Below, one piece after another: positions 7,064-16,244 of a stretch of DNA of 59,801 bases. Made by a program: the position numbers and the translations under genes. The stretch lies in contig NZ_JADCDA010000041.1 in NCBI RefSeq assembly GCF_020252405.1, positions 1 through 59,801 on the forward strand, given 5' to 3'. Below the pieces are notes generated by a model. That model had not been told where the DNA came from. It ran no database searches and was given only the letters and a program-made list of their open reading frames with translations. The stretch's first letter is position 1. Each line of letters opens with the position of its first letter. This DNA comes from Aestuariivirga sp. GTDB taxonomy: Bacteria; Pseudomonadota; Alphaproteobacteria; Rhizobiales; Aestuariivirgaceae.

Positions 7064-9229
7064 TCACGCCGGCTGGGCGGCCGTTCCCGCGCTGAACCAT
7101 GTGGGGCGCGAAAGGGCGATGCCGTTGTCCCTGAAGGCCTTCAGCAGGCGGCTTCGCGCCACACGCTCGATTTCGCCGGGGTCATGGGGCAGGGCGGTGA
7201 ACTTGAACTGCACCACGATGGCCGTGTCGGTCACGTCCTTCACGCCCTGCACCTTGAGCGGGTCGAGCAGGCGGCTCCTGAAATCCGCCTTGAGGCTGTC
7301 GGCCACCTGCGCCGTCACGCGGCGAATGTCGTCGAGATCCGCGTCGCGGTCGAGGCTCATGTTGAAATTCACGGTCGCCCAGTCGCGGCTGAAATTCACG
7401 ATCTCGCCGATCTGCCCGAAGGGCACGGTGAAGATTTGCCCGTCCGCGTGGCGCAGCCGCACCGAGCGCAGCGTGAAACCCTCCACCGTGCCGCTCGAAT
7501 TGCCGCACACGATGTATTCGCCGATGCGGAAGGCATCCTCCGCCAGGAACAGCACGCCGGTCACGATGTCCTTCACCAGCGTCTGGCTGCCGAAGGATAT
7601 GGCAAGGCCGATCACCGAGGCGCCGGCCAGCAGCGGCGTGATGTTGAAGCCAAGCTGGGAGAGCACCAGCAGCGCGATCATGATGACGATGAGCACGTTG
7701 GCGGTGACGCGGATGATCGGAATGAGCGTGCGCAGCCGCGAGGAACCGTCCGCCTTCGAAACGAGGTCGCCATTCTCGTTGATCGACGTCACCGTCACGG
7801 GGTGCGTGGCGAGGTAGCGGACGGCGTAATAGTTGACATAGGACACCGCAAGATAACCGGCGAAGACGGCGGCCAGCGGTTCGATGGCGAAGTCGGCGAG
7901 TTTGCCCCACTGCGCGGGCGTCATGACCTGCAGCGCGTCAACGGCCCACAGCCTGATGAAATAGACCGCGGCGCTCAGCAGGATGAGCACGCGCAGCATT
8001 CTGCTCACCAGGCTCGGCAGCCTGGGGACTGCCCGCCTCGATGCCTGTTCGGCGCGCTCGCTGCGCCGGCCCACAAACTCCACAAGGGCGCAGACGAGCA
8101 CCATCGCCACCACCGCCTGCACCGTGCTGGTGAGGCCCGCCACAACGCTCACATGGTTGGTCACCGCGCCATAGGCATGCACGGCTGAAATCGTCAGCAC
8201 CCCGGTTCCCGCCAGGACCAGCCAGTTCGCCGCGAACCAGCGCCGCAACGGCGAGGCCTGCACGCCGACGGCGGTGGTCTCGATCCAGCGCCGCATGGCA
8301 TCGCGCGCGGGCAGCGCTGCCGCGAAGAAGCTTGAAACGAACATCAGGTTGTTGATCAGCAGGCCCGCCGCGATAACCGGCGCCGGCTGGTGGTTGGCGA
8401 TCGGGATGGCGATCCACGACCGGAGCACCACCACCGCCATCACCGTTACGAACAGGCGCATCGTCGGCTTTGTATCAGCCCCCTCCAGCGGCACGATCCG
8501 GTATTCGGGCTCCGCCGGGCGGAACCAGATCAGCAGCACGGTATAGTACAGGGCAAAATGCCCGGCTCCCATCAGCATCCATTGCCCAACCGTGCCCTGC
8601 ATCCCCAATCCGTGGAAGAACTTGGCGGAGCAATAGGCCGTGACCATCCAGAACAGGGCAAGACCGATCAGGTTTGCGGCGGCGCGCCGCAGCGTCTGGG
8701 CGATGCTGGCCGGGCCGGACTTTGGCTCCGTGCCCGGCAGCAGCCGCCGCGCTGCCGCCGTGGCGCCATAGGCCAATGCCACGCCCGCGGCGATGATGGC
8801 CGCTACAAACCCCAGAAAGGCAAGCGTGCTGCGCCCCGTGGGCCCGCCATCCACCCGCTCGATGATGCTGCCGACGTGATCGGCCAGCGCGGGGTAGGCG
8901 CGCAGCGTGGCGTTGAACTGCTCAAAAAACGCAAGCTGCTTTTGCTGCAAATATTCGGCAAACTCCTCCGCGCTTGCCGCGTCGGAGCCGGGGGCCGGAG
9001 GCGGAGCGGGCGCGGCTGGCGCCGGAGCCTGCGCGGAGGCCTTCAGATCGTTCAGCACGGCGCCAGTCACCGCCTTGACGATCTGGTTCACCTGCTCGTC
9101 GCTCAGTTGCACGGGCGTCGCCGGGGCCTGCGCAAGCGCCAGACAAGCCGATGCCAGCAGCGCCAGCAACACGGCCAGACCCGTCTTCCCAAGCCAATGT
9201 CCGATGCGTTTCACAGCCCCCTCTAGCAT
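7064..9229 (-). CDS. Large MscS-family mechanosensitive channel
   Basis: A 721-aa inner-membrane channel of the MscS superfamily, expected to open under membrane tension in hypo-osmotic shock. An N-terminal signal-like helix (KTGLAVLLALLASACLALAQ) is followed by an Ala/Pro-rich periplasmic stretch, many hydrophobic helices, and the conserved pore and beta domain: the GLAISFGSQTLVKDIVTG pore helix, then FRIGEYIV, GTVEGFTLRSVRLR and VPFGQIGEIVNFSRDW. The size places it with the extended YbiO/YnaI-like group. The ATG at 9229 is chosen because it directly precedes the signal sequence; a longer open frame to 9460 would run through a repeat. Family membership is firm; the closest named homologue is not determined. 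Confidence 0.9.
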   Translation of the reverse strand: MLEGAVKRIGHWLGKTGLAVLLALLASACLALAQAPATPVQLSDEQVNQIVKAVTGAVLNDLKASAQAPAPAAPAPPPAPGSDAASAEEFAEYLQQKQLAFFEQFNATLRAYPALADHVGSIIERVDGGPTGRSTLAFLGFVAAIIAAGVALAYGATAAARRLLPGTEPKSGPASIAQTLRRAAANLIGLALFWMVTAYCSAKFFHGLGMQGTVGQWMLMGAGHFALYYTVLLIWFRPAEPEYRIVPLEGADTKPTMRLFVTVMAVVVLRSWIAIPIANHQPAPVIAAGLLINNLMFVSSFFAAALPARDAMRRWIETTAVGVQASPLRRWFAANWLVLAGTGVLTISAVHAYGAVTNHVSVVAGLTSTVQAVVAMVLVCALVEFVGRRSERAEQASRRAVPRLPSLVSRMLRVLILLSAAVYFIRLWAVDALQVMTPAQWGKLADFAIEPLAAVFAGYLAVSYVNYYAVRYLATHPVTVTSINENGDLVSKADGSSRLRTLIPIIRVTANVLIVIMIALLVLSQLGFNITPLLAGASVIGLAISFGSQTLVKDIVTGVLFLAEDAFRIGEYIVCGNSSGTVEGFTLRSVRLRHADGQIFTVPFGQIGEIVNFSRDWATVNFNMSLDRDADLDDIRRVTAQVADSLKADFRSRLLDPLKVQGVKDVTDTAIVVQFKFTALPHDPGEIERVARSRLLKAFRDNGIALSRPTWFSAGTAAQPA

Positions 9230-9375
9230 CAGGATTGTGTTGAAACCAGCCAGATGACGACAAAGCCCGTCCCGCCTCCCGCCTCTCCTGCTTTTGACGC
9301 CCTCTCCAGCAGCATCAGGCTTGGCCGGCAGTCGAATTCCATCACCCGTCATCGCCGCCCAAAACCTGCAAGCGC

Positions 9376-9480
9376 TTGTTCCGTTCAGGCGGAATCGCCT
9401 GGTCGGAACATGCGCCAGATCAAGAGCTTGAGCATGATCTTGTCGCAAAACCGGTTCCACTTTTGCGGATCATGCATTAG
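9376..9480 (-). repeat. Family A repeat, full copy in inverse orientation (A2)
   Basis: Carries both hairpin modules in the reverse order to the copy at 2704: first the one built on GGAACATGCGCCAGATCA, then GCATGATCTTGTCGCAAAA...TTTTGCGGATCATGC. It occupies much of the 288-base gap between the divergent mechanosensitive channel gene and ileS and ends 37 bases before the ileS start, so ileS transcription signals must lie within or beside it. Confidence 0.83.
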
Positions 9481-9517
9481 AAGCCCGCCAAACCCTTGAT
9501 TTGGACCCCCAAGCCAG

Positions 9518-12421
9518 ATGTCCGACGACAAGCCGCAGAAGACCGACCGCTACCGCGACACCGTGTTCCTGCCCAAGACCAGCTTCGCCATGAAGGCCGG
9601 CCTGCCGCAGCGCGAGCCGGAACTGCTGAAGCGCTGGGAGGCGATGGACCTCTACAGCACGCTCCGCCGGCAGTCCGCCGGCCGGCCCAAATACGTGCTG
9701 CATGACGGGCCTCCTTACGCCAATGGCCACCTCCATATTGGCCACGCGCTCAACAAGATCCTCAAGGACATCGTCACCCGCTCCCGCCAGATGCAGGGCT
9801 TCGATTCCAATTACGTTCCGGGCTGGGATTGCCACGGCCTGCCCATCGAATGGAAGATCGAGGAGCAATACCGCGACAAGGGCAAGAACAAGGACGAGGT
9901 GCCCATCAACGACTTCCGCAAGGAATGCCGCGCCTTCGCCGCGCACTGGATCGATGTCCAGCGCGAAGAGTTCAAGCGCCTGGGCGTCACGGGCGACTGG
10001 AACAATCCCTACCTCACCATGAATTTCCGCGCCGAAGCGCTGATCGCGAAGGAACTTCTGAAATTCGCCGGGTCCGGCCAGCTTTATCGCGGCTCGAAGC
10101 CGGTCATGTGGTCCGTCGTCGAAAAGACCGCGTTGGCCGAGGCGGAAGTCGAATATCAGGACTATCAGTCGGACACGATCTTCGTGAAGTTTCCTGTGCG
10201 GTTCGCCGTTCGGGACGGCGCGGAGTTGAGCGGCCTGCTTGACGCCAGTGTTGTCATCTGGACGACAACGCCGTGGACCATTCCCGGTAACCGGGCGATC
10301 AGCTTCTCATCTAAAATTGCTTACGGCCTCTATCGCGTGACCGCTGCGCCGGAAGGAAACTGGGCCAAGGCTGGGGACAAGTACATTCTTGCCGATCGCC
10401 TCGCTGAGGAGGTGATGAAAGCGGCCAAGGTCGAGTCCTTTGAGCGTCTGGGGAATGTCGACCCAGCATGGATTGGATGCAGCCATCCACTCGCGCACCT
10501 CGGCTATAGCTTCGCGGTGCCGCTGCTTGATGGCGATCATGTCACTGACGACGCTGGCACGGGCTTTGTCCACACGGCTCCGGGTCACGGCGCTGATGAC
10601 TATGCTATCTGGATGCAGCAGGCCCAACACAAAGGTGTCGATACAACCATCCCCTTCACGGTGGATGCCGATGGCTTCTACACCAGGGAGGCGCCGGGCT
10701 TCACCGGCAAGCGCGTCATCACCGGCACGGGCGAGAAGGGCGACGCCAATGACGCCGTCATCCGTGCTCTGAGCGAAGCCGGTGCCTTGATCTCGCGCGG
10801 CCGCCTCAAGCACCAGTATCCGCATTCATGGCGCTCCAGGAAGCCCATCATCTTCCGCAACACGCCGCAGTGGTTCATTTCCATGTCGAGCCACGGCCTG
10901 CGCGACACTGCGCTGAAGGCCATCGACGGGACGAAGTTCTTCCCCGCGGGCGGCCAGAACCGCCTGCGCGCCATGATCGAGCAGCGGCCGGACTGGGTCA
11001 TCTCGCGCCAGCGCGCCTGGGGCGTGCCCATCGCCGTCTTCGTCAACCGCGCGACGGGCGAGATCCTGAACGACGCCGAGGTCAACCAGCGCATTGTCGA
11101 TGCGTTTTCGGCGGAAGGGGCGGATGCGTGGTTCGCCGAAGGCGCGGCCCAGCGCTTCCTCGGGCCTGACCGCTCCATCCTCGAGTGGGAGCAGGTGCGC
11201 GACATTCTCGATGTGTGGTTCGATTCGGGCTCCACCCATGCCTTCGTGCTGGAGCAGCGGCCAGACCTGAAGTGGCCGGCCGACATCTATCTCGAAGGCT
11301 CCGACCAGCATCGCGGCTGGTTTCATTCCTCGCTGCTCGAGGCCTGCGGCACGCGCGGTCGGGCGCCCTATGACGCGGTGCTCACGCATGGCTTCGTCGT
11401 CGCGGAGGACGGCCGCAAGATGTCGAAGTCCCTGGGCAACATCGTCACCCCGCAGGAGGTCATCAGGCAGTCGGGCGCCGACATCCTGCGCCTGTGGGTG
11501 GCCTCCGCGGACTATGCCGAGGACCTTCGTCTCGGGCCGGAAATCCTCAAGACCAATATCGAGGCCTACCGCAAGCTCCGCAACACCATGCGCTACATCA
11601 TGGGTGCTTTGGATGATTTCCAGGACCGGGAGTTCGTGCAGGCCAAGGATATGCCGGAGCTCGACCGCTACATCCTCCACCGCCTGCATGAGCTCGGTGG
11701 CCAGGTTCGCCAGGCCTACGAGGTGTTCGACTACAAGCGCCTCTTCGCGCTCCTGACCAACTTCATGACGGTCGATCTCTCGGCCTTCTATTTCGACATC
11801 CGCAAGGACTCGCTCTATTGCGACGCCTGGTCGAGCCTCAGGCGGCGTTCCTGCCGCACTGTGATGGATCAGCTCTTCCACTGCCTCGTCACCTGGTGGG
11901 CGCCGGTGCTGGCCTTCACCATGGACGAGGTCTGGCTGTCGCGCTTCCCCGGCGAGGGCTCCTGCGTCCACCTCATGCAATTCGCCCATTGCCCGGACGA
12001 ATGGGCCGCACCGGAGCTCGCCGCCAGGTGGGACAAGATCCGCGAGGTCCGCTCGGTCGTCACCGGCGCGCTGGAGATCGAGCGCCAGGTCAAGAAGACC
12101 ATCGGCTCGGCGCTGGAAGCAGCACCCGAGGTCTATGTATCGAGTCAAAACCTGCTGGCCCCGCTGGACGGCGTCGACCTCGCCGAAATCTCCATCACCT
12201 CGGCGGCGAAGCTGATCGCGGGCGAAGGTCCGGCGGATGGGTTTCGGCTCGACACCGTCAAGGGTGTGGCCGTGGTCGTCAAGCCGGCGGAGGGCCGGCG
12301 CTGTGCACGGTCCTGGAAGATCTCGCCCGACGTCGGCAGCGACCCGCAATTTCCCGACATCACCCCGCGCGATGCGCAAGCGGTGCGCGAGTGGCAGGTC
12401 CGCTTCGAAAAGACCGTCTGA
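9518..12421 (+). CDS. ileS: Isoleucyl-tRNA synthetase
   Basis: A 967-aa class I synthetase that charges tRNA-Ile and edits mischarged valine. HIGH is at 73-76 (GHLHIGH) and KMSKS at 634-638. The C-terminal zinc-finger region is degenerate: only CARSW remains of the usual first CxxC and the second pair is absent. Roughly residues 195-390, corresponding to the CP1 editing domain, use noticeably more A/T at third codon positions than the rest of the gene, with no frame break; see the findings. The stop TGA shares its last base with the lspA start, so ileS and lspA are coupled. Confidence 0.97.
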   Translation: MSDDKPQKTDRYRDTVFLPKTSFAMKAGLPQREPELLKRWEAMDLYSTLRRQSAGRPKYVLHDGPPYANGHLHIGHALNKILKDIVTRSRQMQGFDSNYVPGWDCHGLPIEWKIEEQYRDKGKNKDEVPINDFRKECRAFAAHWIDVQREEFKRLGVTGDWNNPYLTMNFRAEALIAKELLKFAGSGQLYRGSKPVMWSVVEKTALAEAEVEYQDYQSDTIFVKFPVRFAVRDGAELSGLLDASVVIWTTTPWTIPGNRAISFSSKIAYGLYRVTAAPEGNWAKAGDKYILADRLAEEVMKAAKVESFERLGNVDPAWIGCSHPLAHLGYSFAVPLLDGDHVTDDAGTGFVHTAPGHGADDYAIWMQQAQHKGVDTTIPFTVDADGFYTREAPGFTGKRVITGTGEKGDANDAVIRALSEAGALISRGRLKHQYPHSWRSRKPIIFRNTPQWFISMSSHGLRDTALKAIDGTKFFPAGGQNRLRAMIEQRPDWVISRQRAWGVPIAVFVNRATGEILNDAEVNQRIVDAFSAEGADAWFAEGAAQRFLGPDRSILEWEQVRDILDVWFDSGSTHAFVLEQRPDLKWPADIYLEGSDQHRGWFHSSLLEACGTRGRAPYDAVLTHGFVVAEDGRKMSKSLGNIVTPQEVIRQSGADILRLWVASADYAEDLRLGPEILKTNIEAYRKLRNTMRYIMGALDDFQDREFVQAKDMPELDRYILHRLHELGGQVRQAYEVFDYKRLFALLTNFMTVDLSAFYFDIRKDSLYCDAWSSLRRRSCRTVMDQLFHCLVTWWAPVLAFTMDEVWLSRFPGEGSCVHLMQFAHCPDEWAAPELAARWDKIREVRSVVTGALEIERQVKKTIGSALEAAPEVYVSSQNLLAPLDGVDLAEISITSAAKLIAGEGPADGFRLDTVKGVAVVVKPAEGRRCARSWKISPDVGSDPQFPDITPRDAQAVREWQVRFEKTV

Positions 12422-12921
12422 TGAAGGCGAGGTTCTGGGGTCCGCTTGCACCGCTGACGCTGGGTCTCGCCGTTGTCGTTTTCGGCGTCGACCAGTTGCA
12501 CAAATACTGGATGCTGGATGTCTACGGCATCATCGAAAAAGCACCCGTCCGCATCACCAGTTTCTTCGATCTGGTGATGGTGTGGAACACCGGCGTGTCC
12601 TACGGCCTGTTCTCCACCCATCTCCAGGAATGGCTGGTGGCGCTCACCCTGGCGATTGTGATCCTGCTCTGGATCTGGGCCTGCGGGGCCAGCCGCGCCA
12701 TTGCCGCGGCAGCACTCGGCATGGTCATCGGCGGCGCCCTGGGCAATGCCTCCGACCGCCTGACGAGGGGCGCGGTGGCGGACTTCTTTCACTTTCATTA
12801 TCAGAGTTTTAGTTGGTATGTCTTCAATGTGGCGGACATCGCCATCGTTGTCGGCGTGGCGCTTCTGATGTATGAATCGGTTGTAATCGGCGACCGCGGC
12901 AACCGCCGCGGAAAAGCCTGA
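12421..12921 (+). CDS. lspA: Lipoprotein signal peptidase
   Basis: A 166-aa integral membrane aspartyl protease (signal peptidase II) that removes the signal peptide from diacylglyceryl-prolipoproteins. The catalytic aspartates are seen as Asp112 in GNASDR and Asp139 in FNVADIAI. About four hydrophobic helices are present, as expected. The ATG overlaps the ileS stop by one base (TGATG), which fixes the start; the frame is open far upstream but only inside ileS. A predicted lipoprotein gene follows directly, a plausible substrate. Confidence 0.96.
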   Translation: MKARFWGPLAPLTLGLAVVVFGVDQLHKYWMLDVYGIIEKAPVRITSFFDLVMVWNTGVSYGLFSTHLQEWLVALTLAIVILLWIWACGASRAIAAAALGMVIGGALGNASDRLTRGAVADFFHFHYQSFSWYVFNVADIAIVVGVALLMYESVVIGDRGNRRGKA

Positions 12922-12963
12922 TTTCGACGGCATTTGAAGGGCCGGTTTGACAAGGGTATCTGG

Positions 12964-13410
12964 ATGAATCGTGCCGGTGTGACCGTGCTGCTTTGCATGA
13001 TGGGCCTCTGCCTTGCTGGCTGCGGCGCCTCAATGCGCAGCTACCTCGAAAAGGACACTCCGACCGAGTCTCTCAATGCCCGGCAGGACCTCACCATGCC
13101 GCCGGACCTGCGCCTGCCGCCCCCCGGCGCCGCCACCGCGCTGCCCGATCCCGGCGTGGCCAGCACGCCCGCCTATGCCGCTCCCAAAGCCGCGGCTCCC
13201 GCCGTCAAGACCGCCGCCGTCACCACCGGCGATCCCAAGGACGCGATTTACACCAATGTCGGCATCTCGGTTAACAACCCCGACGGCACGCGCAAGACCG
13301 ATCAGCAGCTGCGCGAGGAATTGCAGGACTACTACATTGCCCAGAAGAAGGCGAAGAACCCGAACTACGGGAGCATCATGAATATCGGCAACATTTTCAA
13401 GGACGAATAG
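12964..13410 (+). CDS. DUF3035-type outer-membrane lipoprotein
   Basis: A 148-aa predicted lipoprotein. The signal peptide ends in the lipobox LAGC (Cys20), and the mature part is low-complexity Ala/Pro-rich with the family signature LTMPPDLRLPPP and a C-terminal basic/Asn-rich tail (KKAKNPNYGSIMN). DUF3035 proteins sit beside lspA and M16 peptidase genes in many alphaproteobacteria; a link to envelope assembly has been proposed but the function is unknown. The ATG at 12964, with AAGGG seven bases upstream, is preferred over a TTG ten codons earlier that would disrupt the signal peptide. Confidence 0.82.
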   Translation: MNRAGVTVLLCMMGLCLAGCGASMRSYLEKDTPTESLNARQDLTMPPDLRLPPPGAATALPDPGVASTPAYAAPKAAAPAVKTAAVTTGDPKDAIYTNVGISVNNPDGTRKTDQQLREELQDYYIAQKKAKNPNYGSIMNIGNIFKDE

Positions 13411-13471
13411 CCGTCCTCCGGCCGGGCTTATGGCGCGGCTTTCATCATCCCCGAGATCCCCGAGGAGTTCC

Positions 13472-14815
13472 ATGAGACTGTTCAAGCGACTGCTTCCCGT
13501 CGTATTCGCCGTGCTGGCCGCTGCCGGCCCCGCGCGCGCGCTCGACATCGACGTGACCTCCTTCAAGCTCGCCAATGGCATGCAGGTGGTGGTGATCCCC
13601 GATCACCGCGCCCCCGTCGTCACCCACATGGTCTGGTACAAGACCGGCGCAGCCGACGAGACTGAGGGCAAGGCGGGTGTGGCCCACCTTCTCGAGCACC
13701 TGATGTTCAAGGGCACGACCAAGCACCCCGATGGCGAGTTCGACCGCATCCTCCGCGCCAATGGCGGCAATGGCAACGCCTTCACCACCCAGGACTACAC
13801 CGCCTATTTCCAGAAGGTGATGAAGGACCGCCTGCCGCTGGTCATGGAACTCGAGGCCGACCGCATGCAGAACCTCGAATTGACCGACGAGACGGTTCTG
13901 CCGGAGCGTTCCGTCGTGCTTGAGGAACGCCGCCAGCGCACCGACAACGAACCCGCGGGCCTGCTCAACGAGCAGATGGACGCCGCCATGTACGCCGCGC
14001 ACCCCTATGGCAAGCCGGTGATCGGCTGGATGAACCAGGTCTCGAAGCTCACCCGCCAGGACGCGATGGACTTCTACGCCGCGCATTACGAGCCGGAGAA
14101 CGCCATCCTCATCGTCGCCGGCGATGTGACGCCTGAGGAGGTGAAGATCCTCGCAGAGCGCCACTACGGTCCGCTCGTGAACAAGCGTCCGGCGTCGGAG
14201 CGTGTGCGCGCCGAGGAGCCGCCGCCCAATGCCGCGCGCCGCGTCACCATGACGGACCCGCGCGTCAGCTCGCCCAGCTGGCAGCGCCAATATCTGACGC
14301 CAGCCGCGCGCCAGATGTCGCAGCGCGAAGAACTCGCCCTTTCCCTGCTGGCCGAGATCGTGGGCGGCGGCAACCAGAGCCGATTCCACCAGACGCTCAG
14401 CCTCGACAAGAAGCTCGCCGCCTATTCCGGCGCCTGGTTCGATGCCGACCAGCTCGACTACGGCGGTTTCGGCCTCTACGCTTCGCCCAACCCAGGCGTC
14501 AGCATCGAGCAGGTCGAATCCGGGATTGACGCCATCCTCGCCGAAGTGGTTGCGAAAGGCGTGACCCAGGAAGAACTCGACCGCAGCCGCAACAACATGA
14601 TCGCCAGTTCCGTCTATCTGCTCGACTCGCAGGACAAGCTGGCGCGGCTGTTCGGCGTGGCGCTGGCCACCGGTCAGAGCATCGACGACGTTCTGAACTG
14701 GGACAAGGACCTCGTCACCGTCACGGTGGAGGACGTCAACAAGGCCGCCCGCGCCATGCTGGACCGCCGCGCCTCGGTGACAGGCGTGCTGCTGCCGGAA
14801 GCCAAGAGCCAGTGA
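13472..14815 (+). CDS. Periplasmic M16 zinc metallopeptidase (catalytic subunit)
   Basis: A 447-aa pitrilysin-family peptidase with a cleavable signal peptide (RLLPVVFAVLAAAGPARA). The inverted zinc motif HxxEH is intact at residues 72-76 (HLLEH), and the third ligand lies in VVLEERRQR (Glu151/152). The total length fits one M16 half. The start at 13472 has GAGGAG upstream; the 14-codon extension to 13430 lacks signal-peptide character. The next gene encodes a second M16 protein without the zinc motif and overlaps this stop by four bases, so the pair probably forms the heterodimer known for two-subunit M16B peptidases. It is likely to degrade or process peptides in the periplasm. Confidence 0.92.
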   Translation: MRLFKRLLPVVFAVLAAAGPARALDIDVTSFKLANGMQVVVIPDHRAPVVTHMVWYKTGAADETEGKAGVAHLLEHLMFKGTTKHPDGEFDRILRANGGNGNAFTTQDYTAYFQKVMKDRLPLVMELEADRMQNLELTDETVLPERSVVLEERRQRTDNEPAGLLNEQMDAAMYAAHPYGKPVIGWMNQVSKLTRQDAMDFYAAHYEPENAILIVAGDVTPEEVKILAERHYGPLVNKRPASERVRAEEPPPNAARRVTMTDPRVSSPSWQRQYLTPAARQMSQREELALSLLAEIVGGGNQSRFHQTLSLDKKLAAYSGAWFDADQLDYGGFGLYASPNPGVSIEQVESGIDAILAEVVAKGVTQEELDRSRNNMIASSVYLLDSQDKLARLFGVALATGQSIDDVLNWDKDLVTVTVEDVNKAARAMLDRRASVTGVLLPEAKSQ

Positions 14816-16152
14816 GAGAAAAGATGATGACGATGCCCAACGCCCTTCGCGGCCTGCTGCTGTTCGCCGGCCTGTTCCTCGCCTCAGCCGTCCATGCCAA
14901 TGCCTTCGCCATCCAGGAGGTGACGAGCCCCGGCGGCATCAAGGCCTGGCTTGTCGAGGAACACGCCATCCCGCTGATGGCCATGAATTATTCCTTCAAG
15001 GGCGGCACCGAGCTGGAGCCCGCCGGCAAGGAGGGCGTCTCGACATTCCTCTCCGGCATGATGGATGAGGGCGCGGGCGACATGCTCTCCGCTGAGTTCC
15101 AGAACAAGCGCGACGAGCTCGCCTTCCGCATGTCCTTCGATGCCGGCAGCGACTTTTTCGAGGGCGGTTTCCAGACCATCACCAGGAACCGCGATGCCTC
15201 GGCGGAACTTCTGAAGCTCGCCATCACCTCGCCGCGCTTCGATGCTGAACCGCTGGAGCGCATGCGCCAGCAGTTCCTGCTGAACGTCAAGAACAAGAGC
15301 GAGGACCCGCAGTCCATGGCCTGGCAGGCCTGGATGGACGAGATCCTGCCCGGCGACCCCTATTCGCGCCCCGACGAAGGCACCGAGGCCAGCATTGCCG
15401 CCATCTCCGCCGACGACCTCCGCGCAGCACACCGCCGCATCTTCAACCGCGACACGCTGCAGGTCGCGGTGGTGGGCGACATCTCGGCGAAGGAACTCGG
15501 GCCCTTGCTCGACAAAGTCTTCGGCAGCCTGCCCGCCAAGGCGGCCGACCGGCCCAGGCTTTCTGACGCGAAGCCCGCCATGGGCCCAAAGCTCAAGGTC
15601 ATCGAGCGCGACATGCCGCAGAGCGTCATCGCCTTCGGAACCGAGGGCATCAAGCGCGACGATCCGGATTTCATTCCGGCCTATGTGATGTCTGAAATTC
15701 TCGGCTCCGGCGCGCTCACCTCGCTGCTCTCGGAGGAAATCCGCGAGAGGCGCGGCCTCACCTATGGCGTTAGCTATGGCCTCTCGCCCATGGGGCGCAC
15801 CGGCCTCTATGCCGGCGCGCTCCAGACCAAGAATGAGTCGGCCGCCGAGGCCCTGGATGCCGCCCGCGAGGTGATCAGGAAATATGCCGAGCAGGGGCCG
15901 TCCCAGAAAGACCTCGACGAGGCCAAGACCTTCCTCACCGGCTCCTATGGGTTGCGCTTCTCCTCCAATTCCGCCATCGCCAGCCAGTTGCTCGGGCTCC
16001 AGCAACAGAATCTGGGGATCGATTATATCCAGAAGCGCAATTCGCTGGTCGAGGCCGTGACGCTGGACCAGGTCAGGTCCCAGGCCAGGCGCCTGCTGCA
16101 TCCGGACCGGTTGATCGTCACGGTGGTCGGCAAGCCGCAGGGCGTTAAGTAA
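14812..16152 (+). CDS. M16 peptidase-like protein (non-catalytic partner)
   Basis: A 446-aa M16-family protein with a signal peptide (LRGLLLFAGLFLASAVHA). The position of HxxEH is occupied by GVSTFLSGMM, so zinc binding and catalysis are lost. The C-terminal Arg/Tyr pair used for substrate binding by non-catalytic M16 subunits appears present in ERRGLTYGVSYG. The GTG at 14812 overlaps the previous stop; ATGs at 14824, 14827 and 14833 are alternative starts and would still leave the signal peptide. Expected to pair with the upstream catalytic subunit. A partial family A repeat lies after it, before mutL. Confidence 0.88.
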   Translation: MREKMMTMPNALRGLLLFAGLFLASAVHANAFAIQEVTSPGGIKAWLVEEHAIPLMAMNYSFKGGTELEPAGKEGVSTFLSGMMDEGAGDMLSAEFQNKRDELAFRMSFDAGSDFFEGGFQTITRNRDASAELLKLAITSPRFDAEPLERMRQQFLLNVKNKSEDPQSMAWQAWMDEILPGDPYSRPDEGTEASIAAISADDLRAAHRRIFNRDTLQVAVVGDISAKELGPLLDKVFGSLPAKAADRPRLSDAKPAMGPKLKVIERDMPQSVIAFGTEGIKRDDPDFIPAYVMSEILGSGALTSLLSEEIRERRGLTYGVSYGLSPMGRTGLYAGALQTKNESAAEALDAAREVIRKYAEQGPSQKDLDEAKTFLTGSYGLRFSSNSAIASQLLGLQQQNLGIDYIQKRNSLVEAVTLDQVRSQARRLLHPDRLIVTVVGKPQGVK

Positions 16153-16217
16153 GGCTCGCCCTGCCGGTGCCCGGCGGCTGTGGGCAGAAGACAGATGCAG
16201 TTTTCGCCTCCCGGCCT

Positions 16218-16234
16218 CATCGGAACATGCGCTA
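16218..16234 (+). repeat. Fragment of a family A repeat (A7)
   Basis: TCATCGGAACATGCGC matches one arm of the second module of the family A element; the partner arm is missing. It lies 10 bases before the mutL start, so it forms most of the mutL leader. It is short and could be a chance match. Confidence 0.45.
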
Positions 16235-16244
16235 AGCTGGCCCG

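Noticed and set aside
10110-10680. A sequencing or assembly error in ileS suggested by the composition change
   Set aside because: The frame is unbroken and editing-domain motifs are retained; the pattern is base substitution at third positions, not indels.
10826-12451. A 541-aa minus-strand frame opposite ileS
   Set aside because: Shadow of ileS; low-complexity composition and no recognisable fold.
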